Source of the DNA: an uncultured Alphaproteobacteria bacterium
GTDB lineage: Bacteria; Pseudomonadota; Alphaproteobacteria; RF32; CAG-239
Reading direction: 5' to 3'
NCBI GenBank assembly: GCA_910587405.1
Contig: CAJUKS010000014.1
Coordinates: forward strand, 1 to 49,319
DNA: 49,319 nucleotides
The notes under the pieces were generated by a model that was not told the DNA's origin, searched no databases, and was given only the letters and a program-made list of their open reading frames with translations. The translations under genes and the position numbers were made by a program. How positions within the stretch are numbered: the first letter of the stretch is position 1; each line of letters opens with the position of its first letter. Below are positions 8,185 through 16,429 of the stretch, piece after piece.

Positions 8185-9018
8185 ATGGTGTTAAAAACTT
8201 ATAAGCCCACATCTCCTGGACTTCGTCAGCTGGTCATCGTTGACAGATCCGAGCTGTATAAAGGAGCTCCTGAGAAGTCTTTGACAATCGGTCTTACGAA
8301 GACCGGTGGGCGTGATAATTTCGGACATGTTACAAGTCGGAGAAAGGGCGGCGGACATAAACGCAAGCTCAGAATTATCGACTTTAGACGTAATAAGTTT
8401 GATGTTGAGGCTACTGTAGAGAGAATCGAATATGATCCGAACCGTTCTTCCTTCATTGCGCTGATTTGCTATGAAGACGGCGAAAAGTCCTATATTCTGG
8501 CTCCGCAGAGATTGAAAGCCGGCGATAAAGTTATTTCGGCCGCCAAAGCCGATATTAAGCCGGGTAATGCCATGCCTCTGAAAAATATGCCGGTCGGTAC
8601 AATTATCCACAACGTGGAATTGCGTTCGGGCAAGGGCGGCCAGTTGGTTCGTTCGGCCGGATGCTATGCACAGGTTGTCGGTAAGGATGCCGGTTATGCT
8701 CAGCTGAAATTGAGTTCCGGTGAGCTGAGAGTTGTTCGCGAAGAATGTCTGGCAACGGTCGGTGCCGTTTCTAACCCGGACAATCAGAACAAATCTCTCG
8801 GTAAAGCCGGCCGTACCCGTTGGCTGGGACTTCGTCCGGTTTCCCGTGGTGTTGCGATGAACCCTGTCGATCACCCGATGGGCGGTGGTGAAGGTCGTAC
8901 TTCGGGCGGACGTCATCCGACCACACCGTGGGGTAAACCTGCTAAGGGCGGCAAGACTCGTTCTAACAAGAAGACGGATCGCTTTATCATGAGATCTCGT
9001 CGCGATAACAAGAAATAA
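8185..9018 (+). CDS. rplB: 50S ribosomal protein L2
   Basis: L2 is needed for subunit joining and peptidyl-transferase activity. The 277 residues start MVLKTYKPTSPGLRQLV and end in the basic C-terminal block with GVAMNPVDHPMGGGEGR, which carries the conserved histidine loop. It begins three bases after rplW, with a weak SD sequence, so coupling to rplW is likely. Confidence 0.97.
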   Translation: MVLKTYKPTSPGLRQLVIVDRSELYKGAPEKSLTIGLTKTGGRDNFGHVTSRRKGGGHKRKLRIIDFRRNKFDVEATVERIEYDPNRSSFIALICYEDGEKSYILAPQRLKAGDKVISAAKADIKPGNAMPLKNMPVGTIIHNVELRSGKGGQLVRSAGCYAQVVGKDAGYAQLKLSSGELRVVREECLATVGAVSNPDNQNKSLGKAGRTRWLGLRPVSRGVAMNPVDHPMGGGEGRTSGGRHPTTPWGKPAKGGKTRSNKKTDRFIMRSRRDNKK

Positions 9019-9033
9019 TAAGGAGATAAGCTA

Positions 9034-9312
9034 ATGACACGTTCAGTTTGGAAAGGACCGTTTGTTGATGGATATCTTCTGAAGAAAGCAGATGCAGCCA
9101 GAGCTTCGGGAAGAAACGAAGTTATTAAAATCTGGTCGCGCAGATCCACCATGTTGCCGCAGTTTGTCGGTTTAACGTTTGGTGTTCACAATGGTCATAA
9201 GTTTATCCCGGTGCTGGTTACCGAAGATATGGTCGGCCACAAGTTCGGCGAATTCGCCCCGACCCGTATTTTCTATGGACATGCTGCCGATAAGAAAGCT
9301 AAGAGGAGTTAG
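9034..9312 (+). CDS. rpsS: 30S ribosomal protein S19
   Basis: S19 forms a complex with S13 in the head near the A and P sites. The 92 residues start MTRSVWKGPFVDGYLLKK and include the conserved motif GHKFGEFAPTR. AAGGAG precedes the ATG. The gene ends with TAG TAA in tandem just before rplV. Confidence 0.97.
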   Translation: MTRSVWKGPFVDGYLLKKADAARASGRNEVIKIWSRRSTMLPQFVGLTFGVHNGHKFIPVLVTEDMVGHKFGEFAPTRIFYGHAADKKAKRS

Positions 9313-9314
9313 TA

Positions 9315-9689
9315 ATGGGAAAGTCTAAAGATACGAGAAGACTGCAGGCAAATCAGGCTCAGGCCGTTTGCAACGCATTGCGCACAAGTCCTCAAAAACT
9401 TAATTTGGTTGCGGAATCGATCCGCGGTTTGGCTGTTGAGAAGGCTGTTGCCGAGCTGACTTTCTCCAAGAAGAGAATTGCAAAGTCGGTTTTGAAAGTT
9501 TTGCAATCCGCAATTGCAAATGCTGAAAACAATCATCAGTTAAACATCGATAAGCTTTTCGTCAGTGAAGCTTATTGCGGAAAAGGTTTGGTAATGAAAC
9601 GTATGCACGCCAGAGGTAAAGGCAGAGGAGCCCGCATTTTGAAGCCCTTCTCCAATATTACCATCGTTGTAACCGAGCGTCAGGAGTAA
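9315..9689 (+). CDS. rplV: 50S ribosomal protein L22
   Basis: L22 has a long hairpin that lines the exit tunnel, the site of some macrolide-resistance changes. The 124-residue protein has the core RTSPQKLNLVAESIRG and the tunnel loop MKRMHARGKGRGARILKP, with an intact wild-type-looking sequence. It starts two bases after the rpsS stop and its SD (AGAGGAG) lies inside the end of rpsS. Confidence 0.97.
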   Translation: MGKSKDTRRLQANQAQAVCNALRTSPQKLNLVAESIRGLAVEKAVAELTFSKKRIAKSVLKVLQSAIANAENNHQLNIDKLFVSEAYCGKGLVMKRMHARGKGRGARILKPFSNITIVVTERQE

Positions 9690-9693
9690 GTTA

Positions 9694-10362
9694 ATGGGAC
9701 AGAAAGCAAATCCTACAAGCCTTCGTTTGGGAGTTAACCGTACATGGGATTCCCGTTGGTATGCCGACGACAATTATGCCGGCTACCTGCACGAAGACGT
9801 TAAAATTAAAGAGTTCTTGAAAAAGAAATTGGCTCAGGCCGGAATCAGCAGAATCGTTATTGAACGCCCTGCCAAAAAGGCCAGAGTTACCATTCATTCG
9901 GCAAGACCTGGTGTTGTTATCGGTAAAAAAGGTCAGGACATCGAAGCTTTGAGAAAAGAAATTCAGTCGATGACCGCCTCGGAAGTTCAGCTGAACATTT
10001 TAGAGGTCAGAAAACCGGAACTGGATGCACAACTGGTTGCAGACAGCGTTGCTCAGCAGTTGGAAAGACGCGTTGCTTTCCGCCGTGCGATGAAACGCGT
10101 TATGCAGTCGGCTCTGCGTCTGGGCGCCGAAGGAATCAAGGTAAGCTGCTCCGGCCGTTTGGGCGGTGCGGAAATTGCCAGAACCGAACACTATCGTGAA
10201 GGTCGGGTTCCTTTGCACACCCTGCGTGCTGACATTGATTATGCAACTTCAACTGCTCATACCACTTATGGTGCTTGCGGTGTTAAAGTCTGGATCTACA
10301 AGGGCGAAATTATGGCCCACGATCCGATGGCCCAAGACAAGAAGTTGGCTGAACAAAAGTAA
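9694..10362 (+). CDS. rpsC: 30S ribosomal protein S3
   Basis: S3 forms part of the mRNA entry site. The 222 residues contain the KH type 2 domain (VVIGKKGQDIEALRKEI, GxxG loop GKKG) and the C-terminal domain with GRLGGAEIARTE and TTYGACGVKVWIYKGE. It starts four bases after rplV with an SD in CAGGAG. Length and order are standard. Confidence 0.97.
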   Translation: MGQKANPTSLRLGVNRTWDSRWYADDNYAGYLHEDVKIKEFLKKKLAQAGISRIVIERPAKKARVTIHSARPGVVIGKKGQDIEALRKEIQSMTASEVQLNILEVRKPELDAQLVADSVAQQLERRVAFRRAMKRVMQSALRLGAEGIKVSCSGRLGGAEIARTEHYREGRVPLHTLRADIDYATSTAHTTYGACGVKVWIYKGEIMAHDPMAQDKKLAEQK

Positions 10363-10381
10363 ACATTGAGGTTTAAATAAA

Positions 10382-10810
10382 ATGTTAAGTCCAAAAAGAT
10401 TAAAATTCCGCAAGCAGCACAAGGGCCGTATCCACGGTCTGACCAAAGGCGGCGCGGAACTGAGTTTCGGAACCTATGGATTGAAGGCTCTGACCCCGGA
10501 ACGTATTACGGCCCGCCAAATTGAGGCAGCCCGTCGTGCGATTACCCGTGAAATGAAGAGAGCCGGAAGAGTATGGATTCGAATTTTCCCGGATGTACCG
10601 GTATCCGACAAACCTGCCGAAGTTCGTATGGGTAAAGGTAAAGGCTCGATCGAGTACTGGTGTGCCAGAGTACACCCTGGTCGGATTATGTTTGAAATCG
10701 ACGGTGTCAGCGAAGAAACCGCCCGCGCAGCTTTTGCGTTGGGTGCCGCTAAACTCCCGATTAAAACAAAATTCGTTAAACGTCTTAATTCTGACCAAGG
10801 AGTAGCATAA
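10382..10810 (+). CDS. rplP: 50S ribosomal protein L16
   Basis: L16 lies next to the A-site tRNA and is needed late in assembly. The 142 residues begin MLSPKRLKFRKQHKGR and contain RIFPDVPVSDKPAEVRMGKG and the loop GKGSIEYWCARVHPGR. The stop is followed after one base by the rpmC ATG. Confidence 0.97.
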   Translation: MLSPKRLKFRKQHKGRIHGLTKGGAELSFGTYGLKALTPERITARQIEAARRAITREMKRAGRVWIRIFPDVPVSDKPAEVRMGKGKGSIEYWCARVHPGRIMFEIDGVSEETARAAFALGAAKLPIKTKFVKRLNSDQGVA

Positions 10811-10811
10811 G

Positions 10812-11009
10812 ATGGCAAAAATTAAGGATCTTCGCAGCATGAGTGTTGACGAGTTGGAAGGTAAACTGCTTGAAGCTAAAAAAGAGCAGTTTAACCTTCG
10901 GGTTCAACAGTCTACCGGCCAGTTGCAGAATACTGCCGCTGTTCGTAAAGTTCGCCGCGAAATTGCAAAAATCAACACGCTTTTAACCGAGCGTAAGAAG
11001 AATAGTTAG
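10812..11009 (+). CDS. rpmC: 50S ribosomal protein L29
   Basis: L29 is a small helical protein at the exit of the tunnel. The 65-residue product has the two-helix pattern with LLEAKKEQFNLRVQQSTGQL and VRREIAKINTLLTER. The SD (AAGGAG) is inside the end of rplP, indicating coupling. Confidence 0.96.
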   Translation: MAKIKDLRSMSVDELEGKLLEAKKEQFNLRVQQSTGQLQNTAAVRKVRREIAKINTLLTERKKNS

Positions 11010-11020
11010 GAGAAAAAGCT

Positions 11021-11260
11021 ATGCCTAAGAGAATTCTTCAAGGTGTTGTTGTAAGTGATAAACAGGATAAAACCGTTGTCGTTAAAGTTGAACGTCAGGT
11101 AATGCATCCGGTTTACAGAAAATTCATCAAGAAAAGCAAGAAATATGCCGCTCATGATGAAAACAACCAGTTCAAAATTGGTGACGAAGTTAGAATTATT
11201 GAGGCCAAGCCTTATTCTAAGACCAAGACTTGGACCGTGTTAGTTGATAACGCCGAATAG
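11021..11260 (+). CDS. rpsQ: 30S ribosomal protein S17
   Basis: S17 is a primary 16S rRNA binder with an OB fold. The 79 residues start MPKRILQGVVVSDKQDKTVV and include HPVYRKFIKKSKKYAAHDE, the family signature. AGGAG precedes the ATG. Confidence 0.97.
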   Translation: MPKRILQGVVVSDKQDKTVVVKVERQVMHPVYRKFIKKSKKYAAHDENNQFKIGDEVRIIEAKPYSKTKTWTVLVDNAE

Positions 11261-11275
11261 AGAAGGAAGAAGAAA

Positions 11276-11644
11276 ATGATACAAATGCAAACCAACCTGG
11301 ATGTTGCAGACAACTCAGGAGCACGTCAGGTGCAGTGCATAAAGGTTCTTGGCGGTTCTAAGAGAATGCACGCAACCGTCGGTGACGTAATCGTCGTATC
11401 GATTAAGGATGCATTGCCGAAGGGACGTGTTAAGAAAGGTGACGTCCACAAAGCTGTTATCGTTCGCACTGCAAGCGACATTCGCCGTAAAGACGGATCT
11501 GTCATCCGTTTTGACAGCAATGCTGCAGTTCTGATTAACAAGGACGGCGAACCGATCGGTACCCGTATTTTTGGCCCTGTTACCAGAGAATTGCGTGCAA
11601 AGAAATTTATGAAAATAATTTCATTAGCACCGGAGGTATTATAA
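11276..11644 (+). CDS. rplN: 50S ribosomal protein L14
   Basis: L14 lies at the subunit interface. The 122 residues have the classic MIQMQTNLDVADNSGAR start, IKDALPKGRVKKGDVHKAV, and the end motif IISLAPEVL. Its TAA shares a base with the rplX ATG (TAATG). Confidence 0.98.
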   Translation: MIQMQTNLDVADNSGARQVQCIKVLGGSKRMHATVGDVIVVSIKDALPKGRVKKGDVHKAVIVRTASDIRRKDGSVIRFDSNAAVLINKDGEPIGTRIFGPVTRELRAKKFMKIISLAPEVL

Positions 11645-11964
11645 TGAACCTTAAGTTAAAAATTAAAAAAGGTGATCAGGTTGTAGTTTTGTCGGGTGAC
11701 GACAAAGGTAAAACCGGTGAAGTCGTAAAAGCAATGCCGAAAGAAGGCAAAGTTGTCGTTCAGGGAATCAACCTGGTTAAAAGACACACCAAACCGAGCC
11801 AGACTTCGGCCGGCGGCATTATCACTAAAGAAGCACCGATTCACGTTTCCAATGTAGCTTTGGTTGATTCCAACTCAGGAAAAGCAACTAAGGTCGGATA
11901 TAAGGAAGAAAACGGCCGCAAGGTTCGTTTTGCTCGTAAGTCCGGTGATGTAATCGATAAATAA
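11644..11964 (+). CDS. rplX: 50S ribosomal protein L24
   Basis: L24 initiates large-subunit assembly. The 106 residues contain the KOW motif (KKGDQVVVLSGDDKGKTGEV) and GINLVKRHTKPSQ. It overlaps the rplN stop by one base, with GGAGG a few bases upstream of the ATG. Confidence 0.97.
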   Translation: MNLKLKIKKGDQVVVLSGDDKGKTGEVVKAMPKEGKVVVQGINLVKRHTKPSQTSAGGIITKEAPIHVSNVALVDSNSGKATKVGYKEENGRKVRFARKSGDVIDK

Positions 11965-11975
11965 GGATGAGATTG

Positions 11976-12515
11976 ATGACAAATTTTGAAAAATTGTATA
12001 ATGAGGTCATTAAGAAATCTCTCGTGGAAAAATTCGGTTACGCCAATAGCCACGAGATTCCGAAGCTGACCAAAATTGTTCTTAACATGGGTGTCGGTGA
12101 CGCCGTTATGGACAAGAAAAAATTAACCAACGCCGCAGAAGAAATGGGCATGATCGCCGGTCAAAAACCGGTTATCACCAAAGCCCGCAAATCTATCGCT
12201 ACCTTTAAGGTAAGAGAAGAAATGCCGATTGGCTGCAAAGTAACTCTGAGAAGAGAAAAAATGTACGAATTCTTGGAGAGACTGGTCAATATGGCCTTAC
12301 CGCGAATCAGAGACTTCCACGGCATTCAGGGCAAAAACTTTGACGGCCGCGGCAACTTTGCTTTCGGTATCAAGGAACAGATCATTTTCCCTGAAATCAA
12401 TTATGAAAAAGTTGATGCTGTCAGAGGAATGGATATTGTTATCTGCACTTCTGCCAAAACCGACGAAGAAGCCAAAACGCTTCTGACCGGTTTCAACTTA
12501 CCGATTAAGAATTAA
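11976..12515 (+). CDS. rplE: 50S ribosomal protein L5
   Basis: L5 binds 5S rRNA and contacts P-site tRNA. I choose the ATG at 11976 (MTNFEKLYNEVIKKSL, 179 residues) because AAGGATGAG lies at a normal distance; the ATG at 11967 in the same frame abuts the rplX stop and overlaps the SD. Signatures are KIVLNMGVGDAV and GCKVTLRREKMYEFLERL. Confidence 0.96.
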   Translation: MTNFEKLYNEVIKKSLVEKFGYANSHEIPKLTKIVLNMGVGDAVMDKKKLTNAAEEMGMIAGQKPVITKARKSIATFKVREEMPIGCKVTLRREKMYEFLERLVNMALPRIRDFHGIQGKNFDGRGNFAFGIKEQIIFPEINYEKVDAVRGMDIVICTSAKTDEEAKTLLTGFNLPIKN

Positions 12516-12529
12516 GCGGAGATTTTACA

Positions 12530-12835
12530 ATGGCAAAAAAAAGCTCTATATATAGAAACTTAAAAAGAATCCGCAAAGCTGAGAAGTTTGCGAATATCCG
12601 CAGTAAGTTGATTGAAGAGATCAAGGATAAGAACACTTCTCCGGAAGAAAGATTCAAAAAAGTGTTAAAATTAGCCGAATTGCCCCGCAACTCGTCAAAG
12701 GTTCGGATTAAGAACCGTTGCGAAAATACGGGCCGTTCCCGTGGTGTTTACCGCAAGTTTAAGCTGTGCCGCAACGAATTGCGCAGAATGGCAAGCTTCG
12801 GTGAAATCCCCGGTTTAGTAAAATCCAGCTGGTAG
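12530..12835 (+). CDS. rpsN: 30S ribosomal protein S14
   Basis: This is the 101-residue S14 form without the zinc-binding CxxC pairs, as usual in alphaproteobacteria. The C-terminal signature is RCENTGRSRGVYRKFKLCRN. AGCGGAG lies upstream of the ATG. The gene ends with two TAG codons in tandem. Confidence 0.97.
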   Translation: MAKKSSIYRNLKRIRKAEKFANIRSKLIEEIKDKNTSPEERFKKVLKLAELPRNSSKVRIKNRCENTGRSRGVYRKFKLCRNELRRMASFGEIPGLVKSSW

Positions 12836-12853
12836 TAGGAGGTTTTAGAGAAA

Positions 12854-13252
12854 ATGTCTATGTCTGATCCTTTGGGCGATATGCTCACACGCATTAGAAA
12901 CGCACAAAGCGCACGGAAAAAGGAAGTCGTCTCTCCTGCTTCCCGTCTGCGTGAAAGTGTTTTGGAAGTTCTGAAAAAAGAAGGTTATATTCTTGGCTAC
13001 GAAAAATACAACGTTCGTGCCGGTATTGATGAACTCCGCATTCAGTTGAAGTATCATGAAGGTGCTTCTGTTATTAATGAAATTTACCGCGTATCTACGC
13101 CGGGCCGTCGCGTTTATTCGAGCGTTAAGGACCTGCCGAGAGTATACAACGGCCTCGGAATTTCGATTATTTCGACTCCGCAAGGCGTTATGAGCGACAA
13201 TGAAGCCCGCAAGGCCAATGTCGGCGGTGAAGTTCTTTGTCAAGTATTTTAG
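12854..13252 (+). CDS. rpsH: 30S ribosomal protein S8
   Basis: S8 binds the central domain of 16S rRNA and in E. coli represses the spc operon. The 132 residues start MSMSDPLGDMLTRIRNAQ and end with the signature GISIISTPQGVMSDNEAR. AGGAGG precedes the start. Confidence 0.97.
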   Translation: MSMSDPLGDMLTRIRNAQSARKKEVVSPASRLRESVLEVLKKEGYILGYEKYNVRAGIDELRIQLKYHEGASVINEIYRVSTPGRRVYSSVKDLPRVYNGLGISIISTPQGVMSDNEARKANVGGEVLCQVF

Positions 13253-13267
13253 TTAGGGAGAATTGGT

Positions 13268-13807
13268 ATGTCTAGAATTGGAAAATACCCGGTTATCATC
13301 CCTGAAGGCGTTACGGTTACTGTAGACAACAGTGTTGTTACCGCAAAAGGCAAACTCGGCGAATTGAAGTTTGCTTATGACAGTGCCATGGTTGATGCCA
13401 AATTGGAAGACAATAAAGTTGTGGTTGCGCCTTTGCACCAGTCACAACAGGCCCGTGCTTTATGGGGAACAACCAGAGCCCAGATCAACTCAATCATCAA
13501 AGGTGTAAGCGAAGGCTTTACCAAACAGTTGGAGTTGATCGGTGTCGGTTACAAAGCCAGAATGGAAGGCAGCAATAAGCTGGTTCTGTCTCTCGGTTTC
13601 TCGCATGATGTGATTTATAATGCCCCCGAAGGCATCAAAATTACCTGCGTATCTCCGACCCAGGTGATCGTTTTCGGTGCCGACAAACAACTGGTAGGCC
13701 AGGTTGCCGACAAAATTCACGAATATAGAAAACCAGAACCTTATAAAGGTAAAGGTGTAAGATATACCGGTGAATATGTCCGTCGTAAAGAAGGCAAGAA
13801 GAAATAA
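13268..13807 (+). CDS. rplF: 50S ribosomal protein L6
   Basis: L6 has two homologous domains and lies near the factor-binding site. The 179 residues begin MSRIGKYPVIIPEGVTV and carry the signature KPEPYKGKGVRYTGEYVRRK near the end. An SD-like AGGGAG precedes it. Confidence 0.97.
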   Translation: MSRIGKYPVIIPEGVTVTVDNSVVTAKGKLGELKFAYDSAMVDAKLEDNKVVVAPLHQSQQARALWGTTRAQINSIIKGVSEGFTKQLELIGVGYKARMEGSNKLVLSLGFSHDVIYNAPEGIKITCVSPTQVIVFGADKQLVGQVADKIHEYRKPEPYKGKGVRYTGEYVRRKEGKKK

Positions 13808-13818
13808 GGAATAGGTTA

Positions 13819-14181
13819 ATGAATACGCCAAGAAAATTGTTTAAAAAGAGACAAGCTCGTGCAAGAACAGCTTTGAAAAACGTTGCCAACGGCAAACTGA
13901 GATTATCGGTTTTCCGCAGCGGTAAGCACATCTATGCACAAATCATTGACGACATTAAGGGTGTGACTGTTGCTTCGGCCTCTACTTTGGATAAGGAAGT
14001 CAGAGAAAGCCTGAAGAAAACTTCAAATACTGAAGCAGCCGGTGTTATTGGTAAAACCGTAGCCGAAAGAGCTCTCAAATCGGGTGTAAACGAAGTGGTC
14101 TTTGACCGCGGCGGTTATATTTTCCACGGCCGTGTCAAGGCTTTGGCCGATGCAGCTCGCGAAGCTGGTTTGAAATTTTAG
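13819..14181 (+). CDS. rplR: 50S ribosomal protein L18
   Basis: L18 binds 5S rRNA together with L5 and L25. The 120 residues contain RLSVFRSGKHIYAQIIDD and the end motif FDRGGYIFHGRVKALADAAR. It starts 11 bases after rplF, with AAGGAA upstream. Confidence 0.97.
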   Translation: MNTPRKLFKKRQARARTALKNVANGKLRLSVFRSGKHIYAQIIDDIKGVTVASASTLDKEVRESLKKTSNTEAAGVIGKTVAERALKSGVNEVVFDRGGYIFHGRVKALADAAREAGLKF

Positions 14182-14192
14182 GAGTAAGAGAA

Positions 14193-14753
14193 ATGGCACA
14201 AGCTGTAGATCGTCGTAAAACAGAAAAAAAAGAAGAACTGGTTGAGAAACTGGTTCATATTAACCGCGTTGCCAAAACCGTGAAAGGCGGCCGCAATATG
14301 TCTTTTGCTGCGGTTGTCGTTGTCGGTGACCAGAAAGGCCGCGTCGGTTACGGTTCGGGTAAAGCTGCCGAAGTTCCGGAAGCGATTACCAAAGCCACCA
14401 ACGAAGCCAAAAAGAATATGGTTCGCATTCCGCTGCGCGAAGGCAGAACCCTGCACCATGACGTTCAGGGACATTTCGGCGCCGGTAAGGTTGTTTTGAG
14501 AACAGCCCCCGCCGGTACCGGTGTTATTGCCGGCGGCCCGATGCGTGCAATTTTTGAAGTTCTGGGTGTGCAGGACGTGGTTGCCAAGTCGTTGGGCTCG
14601 AACAACCCGTACAATATGATTAAGGCGACTTTTGATGCCTTGCAGTCGATCAATTCTCCGCGAATGGTTGCTGCCAAAAGAGGCAAAAAAGTCGGTGATA
14701 TCGTCAGCCGCAGGGAAACTGCCGGAGCTAAAGCTGAGAAAGAGGAGGCTTAA
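14193..14753 (+). CDS. rpsE: 30S ribosomal protein S5
   Basis: S5 takes part in decoding accuracy and mRNA entry. The 186-residue protein has the double-stranded-RNA-binding-like domain starting HINRVAKTVKGGRNMSFAA and the signature GPMRAIFEVLGVQDVVAKS, then an Ala/Lys/Glu-rich tail. AGGAG precedes the ATG. Confidence 0.97.
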   Translation: MAQAVDRRKTEKKEELVEKLVHINRVAKTVKGGRNMSFAAVVVVGDQKGRVGYGSGKAAEVPEAITKATNEAKKNMVRIPLREGRTLHHDVQGHFGAGKVVLRTAPAGTGVIAGGPMRAIFEVLGVQDVVAKSLGSNNPYNMIKATFDALQSINSPRMVAAKRGKKVGDIVSRRETAGAKAEKEEA

Positions 14754-14756
14754 ACA

Positions 14757-14939
14757 ATGGCTAACAAGACAATAAAAGTTAAGCAAGTTGCCAGCCCGAT
14801 CGGACGCCCGGCCAAACAAAAGGCCATCTTAGTCGGACTTGGTTTAAACAAGATGAACAAAGTGGTCGAGTTGGAGGATACTCCGGCGATCCGCGGAATG
14901 ATCAACAAAGTTCCGCATCTTGTCAAAATTGTGGATTAA
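14757..14939 (+). CDS. rpmD: 50S ribosomal protein L30
   Basis: The 60 residues give the short bacterial L30: IKVKQVASPIGRPAKQKAIL followed by LGLNKMNKVVELEDTPAIRG. It starts three bases after rpsE with GAGGAGG inside that gene's end. An intercistronic hairpin follows before rplO. Confidence 0.96.
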   Translation: MANKTIKVKQVASPIGRPAKQKAILVGLGLNKMNKVVELEDTPAIRGMINKVPHLVKIVD

Positions 14940-14944
14940 TAAGC

Positions 14945-14983
14945 CGGACAGAGGGGAACGGAAGTTTCCGTTCCCTGAGTCCG
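14945..14983 (+). other. Intercistronic hairpin between rpmD and rplO
   Basis: GGGAACGGAA (14954-14963) pairs with TTCCGTTCCC (14966-14975), and an outer stem CGGAC/GTCCG (14945-14949 and 14979-14983) continues it. No T-run follows, so it is not a standard terminator. It could be an RNA-processing site or a stability element within the operon. Confidence 0.65.
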
Positions 14984-15007
14984 AATTATCAAATTAGGTG
15001 ATAAAAG

Positions 15008-15463
15008 ATGAAACTTAACGAATTAAAAGACAACTGCGGTGCAACCAAAGATCGTATCAGAGTTGGTCGCGGTATCGGAAGCGGAAAAGGCAAGACCTCC
15101 GGACACGGACAGAAAGGTCAGAAATCCCGCAGCGGTGTCGCTATCAACGGGTTTGAAGGCGGTCAGATGCCGATTTACCGCAGACTTCCGAAACGCGGAT
15201 TCAAAAATCCGTTTGCGAAAGTTTTTGCAGTGGTCAATCTTGACACTTTGCAAACGGCAATTGATGCCGGCAAACTGAAAGCTGATGCAGTTGATTTGGC
15301 TGCTTTGGCGACGGCCGGTATTGTTACCAAGAGCTATGACGGCGTTCGTCTGCTGGCTCGCGGTGCGGTTACCACGGCGGTTACAATTTCGGTCAACTCG
15401 GCTTCCAAAGCTGCGGTTGCTGCAATTGAAAAAGCCGGCGGCAAAGTTAATTTGGTCGCATAG
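15008..15463 (+). CDS. rplO: 50S ribosomal protein L15
   Basis: The 151 residues have the glycine-rich N-terminus GRGIGSGKGKTSGHGQKGQK and the signature FEGGQMPIYRRLPKRGF. In most bacteria secY follows directly; here a terminator comes 20 bases after the stop and the next sense-strand gene, secY, is 3.2 kb away, beyond an opposite-strand island. Confidence 0.97.
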   Translation: MKLNELKDNCGATKDRIRVGRGIGSGKGKTSGHGQKGQKSRSGVAINGFEGGQMPIYRRLPKRGFKNPFAKVFAVVNLDTLQTAIDAGKLKADAVDLAALATAGIVTKSYDGVRLLARGAVTTAVTISVNSASKAAVAAIEKAGGKVNLVA

Positions 15464-15482
15464 TTGTTGAATACAACAGTTG

Positions 15483-15511
15483 AAAAAGGCTGCTAACGGG
15501 CAGCCTTTTTT
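15483..15511 (+). terminator. Rho-independent terminator after rplO
   Basis: AAAAGGCTGC pairs with GCAGCCTTTTTT around TAACGG. It closes the S10-spc transcription unit before secY. Confidence 0.92.
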
Positions 15512-15813
15512 GTTGCCGTTTTGCGGAAATCGCCGAGTTAATTGAGATTGAAGGCGGGGACGGTAAACAGACAATGCGAGTTTGCGGAAACAGACAGCGC
15601 CAAAGCAGCGCGATTTTATACGGATAGCAGCCTGCAGACCGGTAGCTGTTTGTTTCTCGGTTTGATGAACAATCGAGATGCAAGCTAAGTTATGTGTCAT
15701 CGCTTGTATTGGCTTTTATTATATTAGATAAAATACCGGAGTCAATATAACACCTAAAGTTGTAAAAATGAGAAGAGATGTGAAGAGGGAAATTATTTTG
15801 ATCTCTCACTGTA
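15512..15813. other. Gene-free stretch
   Basis: I see no convincing gene, RNA or terminator in these 300 bases, which turn AT-rich towards the island. They separate the rplO terminator from the 3' end of the opposite-strand genes. Confidence 0.5.
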
Positions 15814-16410
15814 TTAAGCATATAATATCGGTATCGTAATATAACCGATCGTAAAGAAGGATATAATTGAGGTAATCAGATAAATGATTTCTTTCTGGGT
15901 TGGGGGTTCTTTTTTTATCGTTTTACGGATAAACCGATACAGATATTTTGATAAAATAACAATATTTACCAACATCATAATAGCTGTAGGCGCAAACCAA
16001 AAGAAATCTGAGAAATCTAATGAAAACAGAGCTGTTATAGCTGCAGTGGTTGATATTAGAAGAAAAAAGATATAGCCAAATATAGAAAGGATGAAAGTTT
16101 CCAAAATATTCATTATGCTTATATTTGTAAACAGACCGCCCCCCTCTATAGGGGTAAATACAACGCCAATTGTAGCAAAAATGACAGTTGAGGTGATAAG
16201 AAAATAAATTTCATTTTGAGCGAGCAGCTCTTTTTTTATAGTCTTTTTTATGAATATATATATATATTTGCACATAATGATTAAATTTGTATAGAGGAGG
16301 GTAAAAATGCCGCCTGATATTAAGAAAATCCACCAGTATTGTGAAATGAAAGATGCGATTAAGTATGTTAAAGCTAAGGTTGTCACGTTAATATAGCCTA
16401 GTACAAACAT
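15814..16410 (-). CDS. Multi-pass membrane protein, candidate immunity protein (copy 1)
   Basis: Unrecognised, 198 residues, almost entirely hydrophobic with about five or six predicted membrane segments. I place the start at the ATG ending at 16410, after GAGGAGGG; a longer frame exists but has no SD. The protein is internally duplicated: YTNLIIMCKYIYIFIKKTIK (from about residue 40) and LVNIVILSKYLYRFIRKTIK (from about 147) are clearly related, each followed by a QxEIxxLITS stretch. It is a diverged paralogue of the protein at 17028-17630. It sits 19 bases downstream of the soluble partner at 16430-17035. Each soluble gene here is followed by one such membrane gene, the layout seen for toxin and membrane-type immunity pairs; that role is inference. 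Confidence 0.7.
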   Translation of the reverse strand: MFVLGYINVTTLALTYLIASFISQYWWIFLISGGIFTLLYTNLIIMCKYIYIFIKKTIKKELLAQNEIYFLITSTVIFATIGVVFTPIEGGGLFTNISIMNILETFILSIFGYIFFLLISTTAAITALFSLDFSDFFWFAPTAIMMLVNIVILSKYLYRFIRKTIKKEPPTQKEIIYLITSIISFFTIGYITIPILYA

Positions 16411-16429
16411 TTTTCCCTCCTCAATATTA